Part shown: in pieces, positions 54,301 through 64,000 of the stretch
Layout: each line of letters begins with the position of its first letter
How positions within the stretch are numbered: the stretch's first letter is position 1
The notes under the pieces: model-generated
What the model saw: the letters and a program-made list of their open reading frames with translations, nothing else
What the model was told of the DNA's origin: nothing
Databases searched by the model: none
Program-made: the position numbers and the translations under genes
NCBI GenBank assembly: GCA_021927905.1
Contig: BLLK01000047.1
Coordinates: 3,100,001 to 3,164,000, forward strand
DNA: 64,000 bases
Origin: Chaetoceros tenuissimus
Taxonomy: Eukaryota > Bacillariophyta > Thalassiosirophyceae > Chaetocerotales > Chaetocerotaceae
Direction of reading: 5' to 3'

Positions 54301-54840
54301 GAAACTCTTTTGAACGAGAATATCATAGACAAGAATTCGCTAGGAAAATCTATTTTCCACATGTGTATTATGTCAGCCCTGAAGTCGGAGAAGTATGAAG
54401 ACGTCATAAAAATCAATGAAAAGATGAAAAAGCTTGGAATTGAGTCCACAGCATCATCTTTACAAGGTACGATCATTGCCCAGAAAAAAATGGGTGATCA
54501 TACTGGGTTTGAAAATGTAATCCAAGACGCAATTGAAGATAATGTCGCATTTGACTTGAATGTTTTCCTTCTTGCATCTCGACATTACATCCCAGATATC
54601 CTAGCAAATGGAAAAGGTGATATCGAAGGTATGAGAAAATATTTGCGAAAAATAAGTGAAGAAAAGCCGGATATTTCTTATGAAGCTTTGGAGCTTAGTA
54701 AGAGTTTGAGAGATTGTCTCAGAGAGGAAAATAGGAAGCCTTCCAAAATGAAGAGTCAAATTGTTATTGAGAAGTTGAAGAAAGAATACTGGAGGCAAGC
54801 TATGATAGATGCTATCAATTTGTCGAAAGCACTGAAATAA
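51329..54840 (+). CDS. Mitochondrial PPR-like protein with an array of acidic LLxLLxDD motifs
   Basis: Exons 51329-53440, 53508-54160 and 54228-54840 encode 1125 residues. The N-terminus (MLRSTITRRPWLAQVRNGKR) is basic and Ser-rich, a likely mitochondrial presequence. From residue ~203 to ~432 there are eight short motifs of form S-L-(L/M/V)-x-L-L-x-(D/E)-(D/E) with an aromatic one or two positions later (SLLDLLDDDLF, SLLDLLNEDEY, SLLELLDNDEWN, SLVDLLDKEDF and others). Helical-repeat sequence follows, with pentatricopeptide-type helices most visible at the C-terminus (ATYAKA-like IYAKAIKFCVEFGAPSQAD, GYAKAGDTAKAEHLLHQMEM). PPR proteins bind organellar RNA. The motif array is unexplained and may dock a partner. 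Target RNA unknown. Confidence 0.8.
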
Positions 54841-55193
54841 ATGATAAAACGATATTTTCCGAGCCGTACATCATACTGGTGATGTTCCTCTGCTTACTGT
54901 AACGGAAAAGATATTTTGCTACTTTTGGACTTGAACTATTCTCAAGTCGAGAACATTTTTTGTTGAATAGTTATAGGAGGACGCACCTCATGTATGGAAA
55001 ATGATGAAGATGAAGAGAAAAAGAATGAAAAAGAAGAAAGTTTAGCAAGAAAGTAAGCTAAATACTTGTGAGGTTTTCTTTGCTTCCATCTAATTTGCAG
55101 GAGACAGATCCGTAAACATATAGTAAATTCTGTGATGTAAATATATTCTTAAATGAAACATGTACAAATGTAAAGTATTGTCGTTTTGCATCT
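54841..55193. other. Convergent intergenic stretch
   Basis: About 350 bases between the stops of the PPR gene and the fusion gene. It contains an A/G-rich run near 55000-55060 (Lys/Glu-coding by chance) and ATTCTTAAATG near 55144. Both 3' UTRs presumably lie here. Confidence 0.5.
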
Positions 55194-58100
55194 TCAGACT
55201 ATATCTGCGGTAGAAAACGACACCTGTTTTGGAAGGCTAGGCAAAAGTATCTCTTCACTGTTTTGATACGAAGACCTCGAACCTGATCCTGAATTTTTTG
55301 TTTTATTACTTGATGAATCGCTGTTTCCACTATTACATGATCTCCATTGGCATCCTAATGATGTTATCTTTGACGTAGCAATCACCTAAAGAGTGATTAT
55401 ACGAAGCAAGGATTTTCATATTCTTGTCAGCGTTTTCTAAAATTCCAAGAGTAAATGAACATGCTGAAATTTCAAACAAGACTTACCGATAAAACTGCAC
55501 TTCTCAACTTTCGTTTTGCATTATAAGTACAGAATTTCTCCAAATCCATTTCCTGTCCAATTAGGGCTTCATCACTGCATACTATCCATGGACTCTGAGA
55601 TGCTTCGGAGGCAGATAGACGTCTTTTGGGATCGACATTCAGCATACCCATAAGTAATCTCTTCGCTTCTGAAGAGATTCCATCATCATATTCCACAACA
55701 CCGCCTTTAATCATCTCGAAAAGCTCTCTCTGATCTTGCGCAAGAAATGGAGGGTAACCAAAAAGTAGGGTATACATGATAACACCAAAACTCCACATGT
55801 CACTCTTTGTTCCATAGGGAATGCCATTCAATATTTCAGGGCTTACATAAGTTGGAGTTCCACATTGCGTAGTAAGATATTGTCCATCTTTCATCATTTT
55901 GGCAAAACCAAAATCAATAAGTTTGATGTCGGCGTCATCATCTTTACTCACAAGCAAAATATTTTCAGGTTTGAGGTCACGATGGACAATATTGTGTAAA
56001 TCAAGATGTGCAAGGATGCTTAGTAGGGACTTGCATGTATTTCTTGCCTCGATCTCTGTGTAAACTTCCTTTGACGCAATTCTATCAAACAATTCTCCTC
56101 CAAACGCACATTCTGTGATGAGATAAATACGTGTAGAGTCTTGGAAAAAGTCAAAAAGAGTAATGGCATTCTTGTGCTTTTTGAGATGTTGTAGAACAAA
56201 TATTTCGTCTTGAAGATCAGTTCTATCTTCATTGCTCAATTTCTCTGCCTCGATAATTTTTGCAGCATACATTTTCTGATCCTTTACTCCAAACACTTGT
56301 CTCACTGTTGAAAATGATCCAGATCCCAACTATTTACAAATATGTGCATTGTTTGTAAAGACGGCAACTGCGAAGACAAAATATGAACGGTACTTGATCT
56401 TACCATTTTACCAACACTATACAACTTTGCTAAACTTGCTTGCCTGAATTCTAACTCCTCCAGGCCCAAGCGATTCTCTTTTGAACTATTTGAAACTTTT
56501 GGACTACTCGAAGAAACTGTGAATGAGGAAGAGGTGTTGGTATCTTGGTTTTGGTGCCTTGTAGCAGCATCATTTCGATGTTGAGGTTCTCCTGAAGATG
56601 TAAAGTCCGTATTTACAGTAAGTGTAGACAACCTTCTCTGAATCCGGTTAATCTCTCCGACATAATTTCGTGGCGTTTGTGGCCGCGGCAAGTCTGATCC
56701 TATTTCAGAGACAGAATCTCTTGTTGCTTTCTTGTCTTTCCATAAAGTTGACTTCAATTTAGTAAAGGTTTGAAGTGGTTCCTCAGGTCCAAAACAGTCT
56801 ACAAGGACAGAAAAGAAGACAAGACCTCCATACAGAGAAAAGGCTATTGTCACAATAAGTAACTGAGCAAATTTTACAAAGAAAAGTACTTGGCAAAACA
56901 GCATTAGAACAGAAACAGAAAATGTTGTCAATGTTGCTCCCAATATTGAAGTTCCCATACTCATGATGGCTCTCTTTGTTCTTTCTTCTCTAGGGTGCTT
57001 CCCATGGGTATGGCAATATGAATGACTATTTGGACAAGTAGGAAACAGTTGAGAGAAGCACCGTTGATATAGAATGTCTCTGTTTGCTTTTACTTACCTC
57101 AGGTGTATCACGAAATCGGCAGAGAGCCCAACCAGTATAGCAAAACAAATCCACTATGAATTGAAAGAAATGTTAGACCTTGACATGAAACTTCCATAAT
57201 CCAAGACGAAACTTATTTACCTCAAGAAATCCCAACTCCCAACCTAAAAATACCAATGTCGCGGTTGATATCGCAAGAATAAAGCAGATACTCAAAGCGG
57301 AAACAAACGATAGGAACAGAGATTTTGAAGTGAAAAGGACTATCAGTGCACTGAAGGATATGGCAATGTACAAAGAGCTCAAACCAGTAGATCGCATAGT
57401 GGCGTATGTGTCATTCCACCACCACAAACTTGCAGAATGGAAGAAATTTATCCCTGGAGGACTGATAAGCTTTCGTTCATAGTCTTGAAACTCTTCAAAT
57501 TTTTCCCATTCCTGCCGAGTCTCTTCAAGTGGCATGTCAAACCTAGCTTTCGTACCGAGGTTAATAGTCATGATCTTTATTTCATCTTCCCATGAAAGAA
57601 TACTGGAATCGCCGGTGCTCTTACTCCATGCAATCATACATGCTTCAAAATGATTTTCATCCATAGGTAAGGCAATGGCACCATTGCAAATGGATTTGTA
57701 CTCTAGGTCTTGATCACTCTGTGGAAGTTGAGATTGGTCCCAAAGCCATTCTTGAAAATTATTCATGCTACATTTGTAGCCATCTGATTTGTACGCAAAA
57801 GGCAATGCGAATAGACGATCACAAAAAGAGGCCAAATAAAGCTGGGCAGATGCAGAACTAGGATTAAAACTTTCATCTAGCTCCAATGTTGATAAGGAAT
57901 CTGGGAGATTTTTATTCCCTGTATCCTTCGCACTTACACCGAAAATGATTTCCACATTAGACCCAGTAGTCATTTTCAAAATCTCTGATGACAGGAGATT
58001 CTCGTTCTCTATTCTGTTGTGTTCTTCCAAGGGATGAGAGTATGGTAGCATCTGTACAGCTGTATCTTTTGGGGCAGTGATTTGTAGAGCATAGTACGTC

Positions 58101-61100
58101 GCAAATCCAAACAGAATGGTATTCGAAATCAGTAAAATCCATCGGAATTTATGCATGAGTTTGTAGTACCTGTCAAGGATACTAGGGAAATGACCGGACT
58201 GAGAAGATTGAGTATAGTTGTTTCGTTTGCGCTTGCACAAAGGTCCAAGTTGTAAAAAACAATTTTTGGATCCATTCCTTGTCCATTGATCAAGAAGGCA
58301 CAAGGCTGGAAATACCAAGAAAATATTGAGAACATAGTTCATAATGACCATTAATCCACAAAACATCGAAAATGTATAGATTGGAGCTACTGGCGAAACA
58401 CTGTTTGAATTATTAGAGAAAGAACGAGAAGATGAACACAAGACAATTATATCATAGCAAGAGAAAAACTCACCATGTTGCAAAGAAAGCAACGGATGTT
58501 GTCGCCGTTGTGAGTACCATTCCAAATGCGGCCTCTGGCAAAGCAATCATAGCAACATCTTCAGTAGGCGCTGTGTTTCCTAGCTTGGTACGAACTTGTT
58601 TGAACTTTTCCACTGCTACAAATAAATCATCTGCGCCTAAAGCAGCAGATACAAAGAAACCAATCAAATTTAAGAGAGAGAAGAATTTCAGCCCAAATAT
58701 AAATCGGTAGATTGCATACGCCAGTGGAATTGCTAGTATAATCTGCAGTAAACCTACACAGACGAGCCACAATGATCCTGTAAATATTGCAATGGCGACA
58801 ATTACCATGAATGCAGATCCTGCCGCGAAAAACTTTACAAACGATGAAAACTATGAGCTTGTAAAAAGACAAAATGTGTATTAGCATAAACAAAAATGTA
58901 CATACCAAGTCAGCCTTGACAGCCTTGTCAATTGCATGTTCTTCAAAGTTATCGAAACGAGACTCATATATGATCCCTACGTTTTCATCACCCGAACTTA
59001 ATTCTTCAATCTTGTCAAAGAGATCTAAAGTGTCAACTGAAGAAATTGGATATATCGAGGCCGAATATTTGAGAAAAGAATTGCCTTTAACGCCAAAATC
59101 CTTGTCTACCATCATTGCCGAAAATTCTAGTGGACATGTCATGTTTTCAACAATCTCCCCAAGATTATCCTTTAGTTCATTTGCACAATCTAGAAGCTGC
59201 TGGGTAAAGGTATCCTGTACATCCTGATACACTTGAGCTAAGTCATCGCAAGGCAGATGATTGGAATCACCAATGTATGATCTAATCACCCTTACTAAAG
59301 AAAGAGGGAATGAACAAGTTGGATTGGCACTAGTACAGTAGTTATCACAGAGCCCCTCACTTTCGAGGATGGCTATATTAGAAACTTCAGCTTTGCAGAT
59401 ACTCCTTACAGCAGTAGGGTCTAGCAAAGATGCATCCTTTGCCTCCAGTAGCGCAACCATGTTGTTCTGCTTGAACAAAAGTTCCGATGAATACCAGTGT
59501 TCTTCACTGCATTCACCTTCAAGAGATTTTGATGGAAGCTGCAATTGAGAAGCCACTTTATTCATTGGTAAAGAGAAGCGGCGCGAAAGCTGATCTTTGA
59601 TTGGGAAATAACCCTCTACAACGCTTGATGTCATTTCTTCCCAATAAACTCCACTTCCTTCCTGAAAGAGAATATTGGTATTGTTACGTATAAGATCTGC
59701 CTGCATAGCACGTGATCCAATCATTGTCTCTCTAGACTTCCACCCTGTTCATTCAACAATGTGAATTCGATGGATTAAAGTAAGATTGTATTTATATGAC
59801 ATCCATATCACTCACCTTTCTTATTTTCCTTCACAAGTTCAAAGCCACTGAAGAATACACATGTGAGGGATATTACCAATGTAAAAAGAAGAGTGCTAAT
59901 AATATACACTAATGGATGTGCAACCATATTCCTCACAACTCTCTTTGTTATCTGATTTTTGCTATGTGATGATAAAGAGAAATCATCATCACGATCGTCA
60001 ACAATGTTATCTTGAAGGCGACTATTCTTTCTCTCAAGTGTACCTTCTTTCACTTCCTTCCTTATCTGCTGTCTACGTAAAAACTCCTCATCAAATATAC
60101 TTTTCATACTGCTTCTGCTTTTTGACTTCGTAGACTGAAATATTCTTCTTTTATCTTTGCTATCATTGATTACACGACGACTGGGACTTTGCAATAAATT
60201 CTTCATCGTTGTCTTTAACTGGAGACGAAGACCAGGATTATTTCTAATCTCTTTTCTCACATGATTTTCAAGATTTGCAATTTTGTAAATATCTGACTCC
60301 GCGGCGGAGGCAGTTTTGATGATATCCATGGGAGGTAAGATTCTTTGGAAATGAAGACTTGGGCTGTGAACTCGAGCAAGGTCGATAGCTCTGTATGCAA
60401 ATCGATCTTGAGAGGGATCTAGGCCAATGGAAAGAATTGTTCCAAACTCGCGACCAGGGTAAAGTCTCTTCGCTTCAGCAATCGCCAAAGATACTGGGCA
60501 GTTGCATGATAACCCTCCATCACATAAAGTATATGTCTCGTCATCAATTTCTACCCGGACTCGATCAAAGGCAACAGGTGCGCTACTAGTTCCTTGGATT
60601 GCTTCACTAAGCTTTAGTGAGCTGGTTCCTTTGATCAACTCGTTCTCTTGAGTTTGGATATCATACGTGCGTAAGAGAAAAGGTTTTGGCTTCTCTCCTT
60701 TTTTCAAATCCGAGTCTGAAATAGCTACTGCAACAGCAAAAGCTTTCAATCCAATTTCATTTCGGAGCATAGCCTTCTTACCAAAAACTTTTTCTGCGAA
60801 GGCAGCTGGTTGTTGAGTTGCCTTTGTTGCGCTACCTGTAAACATCAGACGAAAAAGATTCAGATTAGCAAAAGCGTGTTCTCTTGCCATATCCAGAAAA
60901 TAAGTTCCGTTAATGATCGCATCATCACTGTTCAAAAGAAGGATTTAGAGGTAAGAATTGATATTTTTAACTGTTCGATGAACGAACTCGACTCACGTTG
61001 TTGAAGTCCTATTTGCTGTTAATGCTGCACATCCTCCTACCGAAGTTCCAGCAATGAGATCGAACTTTGAAAGAAAATCGTTTTGTGCTCCCATTGATTG

Positions 61101-61425
61101 ATAAAGAGATTCAATTTCTTCCACCATCGAAATCGTTGCATATCCTAATAAAAACATCAACAATATGATTAGAATTAGTAGCTTGAAAATACGAGTTAAA
61201 ACTTTTAGACATACCTTTGGCTCCACCTCCATCCAAGCAAATGATATTGATTGGTTCACTATTATCATCACTTGTTTGAGGGTTGTATTTTGAAGGTGCT
61301 TGGGACTTATTCTTTATCTCATTTTCAGCATATTTCTCCATCATTTCAAGTACTTCATTATGGGCTTCTTCATACTGGAACACCTGCTTGATCCAATACC
61401 AAGTAGACGGTCCTTTTCGGACCAT
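55194..61425 (-). CDS. Triple fusion: patatin phospholipase + Patched/Dispatched-like RND transporter + CaMK-like kinase
   Basis: Ten exons (minus): 61425-61215, 61144-60997, 60927-59816, 59744-58906, 58850-58474, 58400-57221, 57153-57098, 57025-56404, 56329-55487, 55385-55194. They sum to 5580 nt, 1859 residues, all phases fitting. Patatin (about 60-260): oxyanion DGGGAKG (65-71), nucleophile elbow GTSVGG (Ser105), catalytic DGG (Asp256). RND (about 455-1375): first span VYIISTLLFTLVISL, an extracytoplasmic loop, GADD (842-845) in the SSD-like spans, cytosolic loop, second loop, VGLSADF (Asp1302) and the MGTSILGATLTTF...CFGP finish. These match Patched/Dispatched/NPC1, where the acidic residues conduct protons. 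Kinase (about 1508-1775): LGSGSFSTV, Lys1539, HRDLKPEN (1631-), DFG (1654-), SPE; Ser-rich tail. Lipid or sterol cleavage, transport and phosphorylation may be linked at a membrane; substrates are unknown. Confidence 0.9.
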
Positions 61426-62269
61426 TTTGGGATGAGTGTATCAATAGTGCAGTTTACAGAGTGTATTAGATATTTTTGCTTTGGGAGTAAAGTTGTATCT
61501 TCTGCCTAAAATATGAGGGTCAACCTCAGTAACAAAACAGCTGGCTGCGCGACATCACTTTTTTTTTGAAATGTTGCATGCTAGCATGCATTTAGCATTT
61601 ACCAAATATTTAGCATTTTTACATACCTAAAATTAGTAAAAGTATCCTACTAAGATAGTATCAAAGGTTTGAAATTGTCCTGGGCAGATATTTTTTCTTG
61701 GAGCAGATGATGGAGCAGATGTTTTCTTTTATTATTGGTCAGAAGCTGGCAGCTGGGAGACAGCTTCAAGCAATCTTTATACAAAACTTTCTTGAACAAG
61801 CACCGGTAAAGCAAGCAATTTTTGAGCCAGAGGGCTCTCTGGAGAGCTTGACTTTTCATCCTCATAGCAGCAGCAAGGGGGGAGCGCGATGCAGGTGATC
61901 TACTATGAGCCTGAGCATTGAAAAATTCATCCTCATAAGTGCGTTACAAAAAGCTTGAGAAGAAGTGTTTGTTGACTGTTCATCAGTTCATGTTGTTTTC
62001 TATTTTGTTTGAGATGGCGGTTGGTTCCAGAATTGACACAAATTGAAAATGTGGCTAAAATAAAGATACGATTTTAACATCGGACAAGAACAGGAACTCA
62101 GAATCTGATTTTAAAGGCAGCTACGTAACGATTTAAATTACTAGAATAAAAGTAATGAATTATATTTTTAATCCTCAAACCATCGTTTCTTGGAAATATC
62201 TTTCCTTCCTTCAGCGTGCATCTTCGTGAGCGGAGATGCAAAGGAATTCACAATTCAGCTTCGGCATCA
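61426..62269. other. Intergenic stretch between fusion gene and peptidase gene
   Basis: About 840 bases. It holds the palindrome at 61575-61590 and a purine-rich stretch with GGAGCAGATGATGGAGCAGA near 61699, a short direct repeat. The open frame at 61698-61898 arises from that repeat and is not called. No RNA gene seen. Confidence 0.5.
61575..61590. repeat. Perfect 16-bp palindrome TGCATGCTAGCATGCA
   Basis: Self-complementary over 16 bases, about 150 bp upstream of the fusion gene start (61425). Candidate regulatory site; function unknown. Confidence 0.5.
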
Positions 62270-64000
62270 TTATTTCGAATTTATCCATTTATAATATCGA
62301 CCTAAAATGAATGCGTTTTCTAGAGCAGTGACATGGAGATGGTGTTGATGAAGTAAATGACCTCCATTGTCCTCAATATGTAGGTGGACCGATGACTCTG
62401 GACTATAGTTCTTAATTTTTTGAAAATAAGCCATTGCATTTGTAGGTGGTACGTGCTGATCATCTAATGCAGAGACCAGAAGCATGGAAGGGTAAAGATG
62501 ATCCGAAATATTATGCACTGGGCAATATGATTCGATAACGGAGCAGTTTGTGTTTATTCGTGGGTCTAAAAACTCATCATATTCATGCTGGGTCAAGAAA
62601 AGTGCATCATTCAGCATAGTGTTTCTGACATCAAGAAATGCATTTCTCAATACAACGGCATCAAACAATGTCGGGTGTTTATTAATAGCTGCTCCCAAAA
62701 TGATACCTCCCGCTGAGAATGCTCGTGAGGCAATGAAGGGTTTGGATGATATCTCTGAAAATTCATGTATCAGACTGTTCTTCGAAACATAATCCGCAGC
62801 TAAGATGAAATCTTCAATGCTATTATCTTTTTTGTGTAGACGCCCTTCTTCATGCCAAAGTGTCCCAAGTTCTCGTCCTCCTCTACAATGACAGTAAACC
62901 TATTTAGGGCGTATGTATGAGATTTTGTATTATAAAAATTTAAAAATAAAGTGTGTAATGCAGACTTCAGCTTACCACAACAAACCCTCTATCTAGCAAA
63001 GGAGCAATAGTTGGGTCAAAGTTAAGATTCAAGTTTTTCCCATAACAACCATATCCAATCAAGAGAATTGGTCTTGCAGCAGTATTGAATTCACTACGTC
63101 GATGAACAATGGTTAGAGGTATATTGACTTCATCTCGGCCTGAAATCAATATCCGACGAGAGATATAGTCTTCTCCCTTGGATTGTTTGCCTATCTTCAT
63201 CTGCTTTGATTCAAAATTATACTCAGCAGTCACCGGTTCTTGTGCGGGATTCTCTATTTGGACTTTGATAGACGATGAATGGAAATTCATATTTCCAGCA
63301 GCTGTTATGATTGACAAGTGATCATCTTCATTCGCAGTAATAGCAGTCATTGGTAATATCGTCTCACTTAAATCAGATCTATTCCTAATCCGCATTCTCT
63401 GCTTGGCATCAAAAAGCGACCTCTCATACAAACACAGATATTCAGAAAAAATGTCAATGTCCTCGATGAAAAAGCCTCCCGATGTTTTGTCACTGCTTTT
63501 TATTTTGTTCGGAAAGGAATCAAGTAAAGGGAGGTCTTTGAACTTGGCTTCGAAAACCGATAAATCTCTGTCAAGGCCAAGTTTTTGATCATCTCCTTCG
63601 AATTCGGAAGTTGTATGTGCCATTATAAAAATATCATCATCCTTTCCACAGTCAACGAAGTATTGCACTCCTTTCTGTCGAAGTCGAACAAGTTGCATCT
63701 TCAAATCTACTCCTATGAGATGAATTTCATTGCTAGACTTTGACGATGAATGGATTGCAACATATTGACAACCCTTTGTCCTTTGTATATCTACAAAATG
63801 CGACCCATCATCATCACGCAGGAGCAATTCTGGTTTCGAATGCGAAAACCCAGAATCCTCCTTATCAAACAAAATAGCTGCGAAAACATTAGCTGGTCTC
63901 CCTAAATGGTCACATGTAGTAAAGTATATTGAATGATATTCTTCTTCTCCATCTTTTATTGTAGGTCCGAATTCAATATTATGAACATTCACTAAACTTT
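62270..64000 (-). CDS. Prolyl oligopeptidase-family serine peptidase (5' partial)
   Basis: Exon 62976-64000 continues beyond the right edge; the last exon is 62270-62899 (76-nt phase-0 intron, GTAAG...ATAG). The spliced sequence shows the S9 peptidase catalytic domain: LDRGFVVVYCHCRGGRELG, LGTLWHEEGR, nucleophile AFSAGG, VLRNAFLDV, acid SALDDQHVP and the catalytic His in EDNGGHLLHQ. The nucleophile elbow is AFSAGG rather than the usual GGSAGG, which keeps the Ser. Upstream lies the beta-propeller (ECGPTIKDG-like region and others), as in oligopeptidase B or prolyl oligopeptidase. These enzymes cut short peptides after Pro or basic residues. About 550 residues are visible; the start lies outside the window. 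Confidence 0.85.

Noticed and set aside
55472-56329. Kinase exon as an independent gene
   Set aside because: Its frame opens on TTG at the G-loop with no ATG before it, and the preceding exon already codes for the first kinase strand with a fitting phase-0 splice.
61698-61898. 66-codon Gln-rich open frame
   Set aside because: Arises from a short purine-rich direct repeat; no family match.
1-64000. CRISPR array, transposon or bacterial contamination
   Set aside because: No spaced direct repeats, transposase or integrase motif; introns and complex-plastid presequences run through the window.

Overview
This window is nuclear DNA of a photosynthetic stramenopile, most likely a diatom. The sequence is AT-rich. 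Genes lie on both strands 100-800 bp apart and carry short introns (about 46-150 bp, mostly GT...AG). Several proteins begin with a signal peptide followed by a Phe at the predicted cleavage site (VQA-FTS, ANA-FSV, AAA-FGT, SHA-FTT, SDS-FTI), the 'ASAFAP'-type address for a four-membrane red-algal-derived plastid. The genus cannot be named from sequence alone. Exon coordinates were derived by hand; for multi-exon genes I checked that exon lengths sum to a multiple of three and that junctions restore conserved family motifs.

Layout. 0-5 kb: 3' part of a secreted or surface protein of six lamin-tail-like modules, two of them near-identical copies from a 583-bp tandem duplication. 5.6-10 kb: a double cyclic-nucleotide-binding-domain protein and a plastid ABC1/UbiB kinase. 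10-19.4 kb: a thioredoxin-PUB-UBX protein whose active site is split by a 17-nt microexon, a six-repeat WRKY19-like zinc-finger protein, a PDI-like protein and a TrpC-TrpF fusion. 19.7-32.8 kb: a type I membrane protein, mitochondrial NAD(P) transhydrogenase, a hypothetical protein, a plastid membrane protein, mitochondrial dihydroorotate dehydrogenase, an F-box/ankyrin-like protein and a lumenal FKBP. 33.5-43.7 kb: a transmembrane Raf-like kinase facing a membrane metallophosphatase, a PAS-only protein with FixL-like haem residues, a divergent pair of degenerate sulfotransferase-like proteins and a small lumenal protein. 44-55 kb: FUN14 protein, TM9 nonaspanin, plastid 2OG oxygenase, TAF9, GPN2-type GTPase and a mitochondrial PPR protein carrying an array of acidic LLxLLxDD motifs.

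55-61.4 kb holds the most remarkable item: one ten-exon gene whose ~1859-residue product joins a patatin phospholipase, a complete Patched/Dispatched-like 12-TM RND transporter and a CaMK-like serine/threonine kinase. Exon 3 alone spans patatin and RND, and exon 8 alone spans RND and the first kinase strand, so the fusion does not depend on merging neighbouring gene models. 62.3-64 kb: 3' part of a prolyl-oligopeptidase-family serine peptidase running off the window.

No rRNA, tRNA, CRISPR array or transposon was recognised. Apart from shared plastid, mitochondrial or membrane destinations the genes form no operon-like pathway, as expected for a eukaryote.
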